Shown here in pieces: positions 5,080 through 6,683 of a stretch of DNA of 6,683 nt. Position 1 is the first letter of the stretch, and every line of letters starts with the position of its first letter. The translations under genes were made by a program, and so were the position numbers. The notes under the pieces were generated by a model that was not told the DNA's origin, did no database searches, and saw only the letters and a program-made list of their open reading frames with translations. Source of the stretch: an uncultured Limosilactobacillus sp. (GTDB taxonomy: Bacteria > Bacillota > Bacilli > Lactobacillales > Lactobacillaceae); contig CALVFC010000083.1 in the NCBI GenBank assembly GCA_944326735.1, positions 1-6,683 on the forward strand, in the 5' to 3' direction.

Positions 5080-5088
5080 AGCATAACA
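5080..5088 (-). promoter_or_regulatory. Possible promoter -10 of the relaxase gene
   Basis: On the minus strand TGT-TATGCT is an extended -10, about 37 bp before the ATG, directly downstream of oriT as in pMV158-type modules. No good -35 is seen. Confidence 0.35.
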
Positions 5089-5109
5089 CAGAATCCGGCA
5101 AACCTCTAT

Positions 5110-5135
5110 GCAAGGTATAGCCCAATATACTTTAC
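5110..5135 (-). other. oriT: pMV158-type origin of transfer (oriT)
   Basis: On the minus strand GTAAAGTATA (5126-5135) and TATACCTTGC (5110-5119) form a 10-position inverted repeat with one mismatch and one G-T pair, around TTGGGC. This arrangement, AAAGTATA-N6-TATAC followed by CAT, closely matches the pMV158 oriT as I recall it, in which the nick lies in the loop after GTGTG. By analogy the nick here would fall between 5121 and 5120 (TTGGG/C). It sits 67 bp upstream of the MobV start codon in the expected orientation, the usual place for this family. Confidence 0.75.
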
Positions 5136-5157
5136 CTTGGGTCAAGTCCAAAATGTT

Positions 5158-6452
5158 GGTGTAAATTAAATTCCGCGAATTTATCATTTCACAAGCTTAA
5201 GCATACCGGCTTCTTCTGAATTGTCATCTTTTTCAATCCCGTGGTAAACGGTCATGTTTAAGTACCGTGGACCAGCAGCCCATTTTTCATTCTGTTCAAT
5301 CAGTAGTGCTCCCATTAGTCGCAAGACGCTTAGATCATTCGGGAATATCCGGATTACACGGTCACGACGACGGATTTCTTGATTAACCCGCTCAATTGTA
5401 TTATTCGTCCGGAGACGCTTCCTTAGCTCCTCTGGGAGCTGGTAAATCACCATTAATTCGTCAAAACTATTTTCTAATTTCTTCACCACCTTAGGGAACT
5501 CGGTCTGCCAATCTTTAACCAATTGGTCACGCCGTTCAACCGCTTGGTCGTACGTTTGAGCATTAAATAAATCTTTGAGTCGGTTAGCAACTTCTTTACG
5601 ATCCTTGAGTGCCAGAATACTTGTACAGTCATTACTAAAATGAAATTGACATCTCTGCCAAAGGCTACCCTGAAATTGCGTAGTGATTGCATCCTTTAAG
5701 CCACAATGAGCGTCTGAAACAAACATATCAACGTTGGTAAGACCCCGCTGTTTAAGTTCACTAAAGAATTCCATCCATGCAGCTTTTGATTCACTATCAC
5801 CGATATCAAAACCGAGCACTTCTCGACGACCGCTAGGGTCGATTCCAATCGCAACAAGTAAGCTATTACTTGTCACAACGTGACCACGGTGTACCTTAAA
5901 TAAAATTGCATCGGCATACACAAAAGCATACTTTTGCGTAAGGGGACGTCGGTTAAAATCCAGCACTTGGTCGTCCAAATTATTGCATAAAGCCGAGACC
6001 GTACTTTTAGAAAAGGTTGTCCCACATAACTTCTTAGTAATCTCAGCTACTTTACGTGTTGAAACACCTTGGATTACCATTTCCATTAATGCCAAATCAA
6101 AGGCCTGCTCACTACGCTGGTAGCGTTTGAACAGCTGTGTTGAAAAATTGCCATGACGGAGTTTAGGAACGTGTAGTTCAAGTGTTCCTACTCGTGTGGT
6201 AAGCTGACGAACCCGATAACCATTCCGTGAATTGGTTCGCTCATCCGAACGTTCATAAGCCTTAGCTTTAATCTGCTCAGTCACTTCGGACTTAAGAATT
6301 TCATCAAGGATCTTGGCCATAATTGATTGCATGGCCTTATCCCGATCACCTAGTAATAGCTCCTTTAATTCGTCATCCTCTAAATTTAATTCAACTTTTG
6401 GCATAATGAAGTTCCTTTCAGATTTCACAAAGTCCTATTTAGAATTTACACC
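5158..6452 (-). mobile_element. IS256-family insertion sequence, complete
   Basis: About 1295 bp bounded by inverted repeats GGTGTAAATT (5158-5167) and AATTTACACC (6443-6452); identity continues two bases outward (TTGGTGT... at both ends), so the exact edge is uncertain by 2 bp. It contains one full transposase gene. The expected 8-9 bp target duplication is absent: left flank AAAATG(TT), right flank (AA)TTATAC. An AAATTC/GAATTT hairpin (5168-5182) lies just inside the left end, directly after the transposase stop. Confidence 0.9.
5184..6404 (-). CDS. IS256-family (mutator-type) transposase
   Basis: A 406-residue DDE transposase of usual family length. From ATG 6404, the acidic triad is visible as D165 (VYADA), D231 (FVSDAHCG) and E338 (NNTIERVN), with the family C/H motif RCQFHFSND at 251-259 between the second D and the E. 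The N-terminal third, with RNGYRVR (60-66) and a helix-turn-helix-like segment [17 protein letters not shown] (112-128), should bind the inverted repeats. ATG 6404 is preferred over an upstream in-frame GTG at 6428 because AAAGGA lies 8 nt before it. The gene is uninterrupted and the element looks competent for transposition. Its stop TGA overlaps an ATG (5187-5185) that opens a frame running in phase through oriT into the relaxase start. Confidence 0.95.
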   Translation of the reverse strand: MPKVELNLEDDELKELLLGDRDKAMQSIMAKILDEILKSEVTEQIKAKAYERSDERTNSRNGYRVRQLTTRVGTLELHVPKLRHGNFSTQLFKRYQRSEQAFDLALMEMVIQGVSTRKVAEITKKLCGTTFSKSTVSALCNNLDDQVLDFNRRPLTQKYAFVYADAILFKVHRGHVVTSNSLLVAIGIDPSGRREVLGFDIGDSESKAAWMEFFSELKQRGLTNVDMFVSDAHCGLKDAITTQFQGSLWQRCQFHFSNDCTSILALKDRKEVANRLKDLFNAQTYDQAVERRDQLVKDWQTEFPKVVKKLENSFDELMVIYQLPEELRKRLRTNNTIERVNQEIRRRDRVIRIFPNDLSVLRLMGALLIEQNEKWAAGPRYLNMTVYHGIEKDDNSEEAGMLKLVK

Positions 6453-6454
6453 AA

Positions 6455-6648
6455 TTATACGGACATAACCTTTTTCTCAATTAAAGGCGTTAAAGAATAA
6501 TCGATTTAGTTATTACCTTATTTAAAGTTAAGGATTGCTTTTTGTTCTCTTCAGTTGCAATCGCTTGCAACTCGCACCTATCCTCTGCTATGCTCGTGCC
6601 AACAAAGGTAATTGTTTATTCACCTAAATTTAGGATGGAGGTAATTAA
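6455..6648. other. Intergenic region between IS256 and the right-hand gene
   Basis: About 190 bases, AT-rich at the left (6480-6540) with no gene, then the inverted repeat and promoter described separately. No attachment-site copy of the tRNA-Glu 3' end is found here. Confidence 0.6.
6553..6594 (+). promoter_or_regulatory. Promoter with perfect inverted repeat (likely operator)
   Basis: AGTTGCAA (6553-6560) and TTGCAACT (6565-6572) form a perfect 8-bp inverted repeat with a 4-bp centre. Its right arm contains TTGCAA (6565-6570), which with TATGCT (6589-6594, extended by TGC) makes a promoter with an 18-bp spacer. There is no T-tract, so it is not a terminator; a dimeric repressor or activator site is more likely. 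Confidence 0.55.
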
Positions 6649-6683
6649 ATGACTGAAAGTTATCAATTTGATGTTTTGTACTT
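6649..6683 (+). CDS. 5' end of a gene, possibly FAD/NAD(P)-dependent oxidoreductase
   Basis: ATG 6649 is preceded by GGAGG (6637-6641) with 7-nt spacing and by a promoter; only 11 codons are in the window (MTESYQFDVLY). The end of this stretch, a hydrophobic FDVLY, fits the first strand of a Rossmann FAD-binding fold, and similar beginnings occur in glutathione-reductase-like proteins of lactobacilli as I recall them. The gene is real with fair confidence; the product is a guess from very few residues. Confidence 0.5.
   Translation, partial: MTESYQFDVLY

Noticed and set aside
5483..5692. Minus-strand 69-codon frame
   Set aside because: Out-of-frame shadow within the transposase gene.
6245..6253. 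CGAACGTTC as a second LexA site
   Set aside because: The half-sites have no 4-bp spacer and lie deep in the transposase coding region.
1..6683. CRISPR array, riboswitch or T-box
   Set aside because: No regularly spaced repeats, cas genes or recognisable riboswitch or T-box elements were seen on either strand.

Overview
The window looks like the chromosome of a Gram-positive lactic acid bacterium in the family Lactobacillaceae, probably of the Limosilactobacillus type. The grounds are strong GGAGG-type ribosome binding sites, short proteins typical of lactobacilli, a tRNA-Gln with U1-A72, a Firmicutes-type LexA box and an IS256-family element. The species call is inference.

Positions 1 to about 3204 look like ordinary host chromosome. 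On the minus strand lie the 5' part of an EamA/DMT-type permease gene (cut by the window edge) and a membrane-anchored metzincin (matrixin-like) protease with a clear HELGHAIGLQH zinc site. The protease appears to start at a non-standard AUU codon. Diverging from the protease on the plus strand are three small genes of unknown function (1699-2169, about 2213-2530, 2730-3059). The second has a perfect GAACATATGTTC LexA/DinR palindrome inside its promoter, so it is predicted to be DNA-damage inducible. Interspersed are two single tRNA genes with C34 anticodons, tRNA-Gln(CUG) and tRNA-Glu(CUC), each behind its own consensus promoter.

Positions 3205 to 6454 look like an integrated and decayed mobile region beginning just after tRNA-Glu. 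From left to right it holds: an 11-bp tandem repeat that also encodes an integrase-tail-like peptide; about 600 bp without intact genes but with terminators, a GC-rich C6TG5 / G4CG6 block and a possible small RNA; a phage ArpU-family late regulator gene; a MobV (pMV158 MobM-like) relaxase gene, frameshifted by a 5-bp tandem duplication and joined at its 3' end to phage-like sequence; a recognisable pMV158-type oriT just upstream of it; and a complete IS256-family insertion sequence whose end is about 22 bp from the oriT. The simplest reading is a recombination scar where a mobilisable-plasmid module met a prophage remnant at a tRNA locus, later hit by an IS. No full integrase, replication or capsid genes are present.

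Positions 6455 to 6683 return to what looks like host sequence: an intergenic region with a perfect 8-bp inverted repeat over a predicted -35 box, then the first 11 codons of a plus-strand gene whose start resembles the FAD/NAD(P)-dependent glutathione-reductase-like oxidoreductases of lactobacilli.
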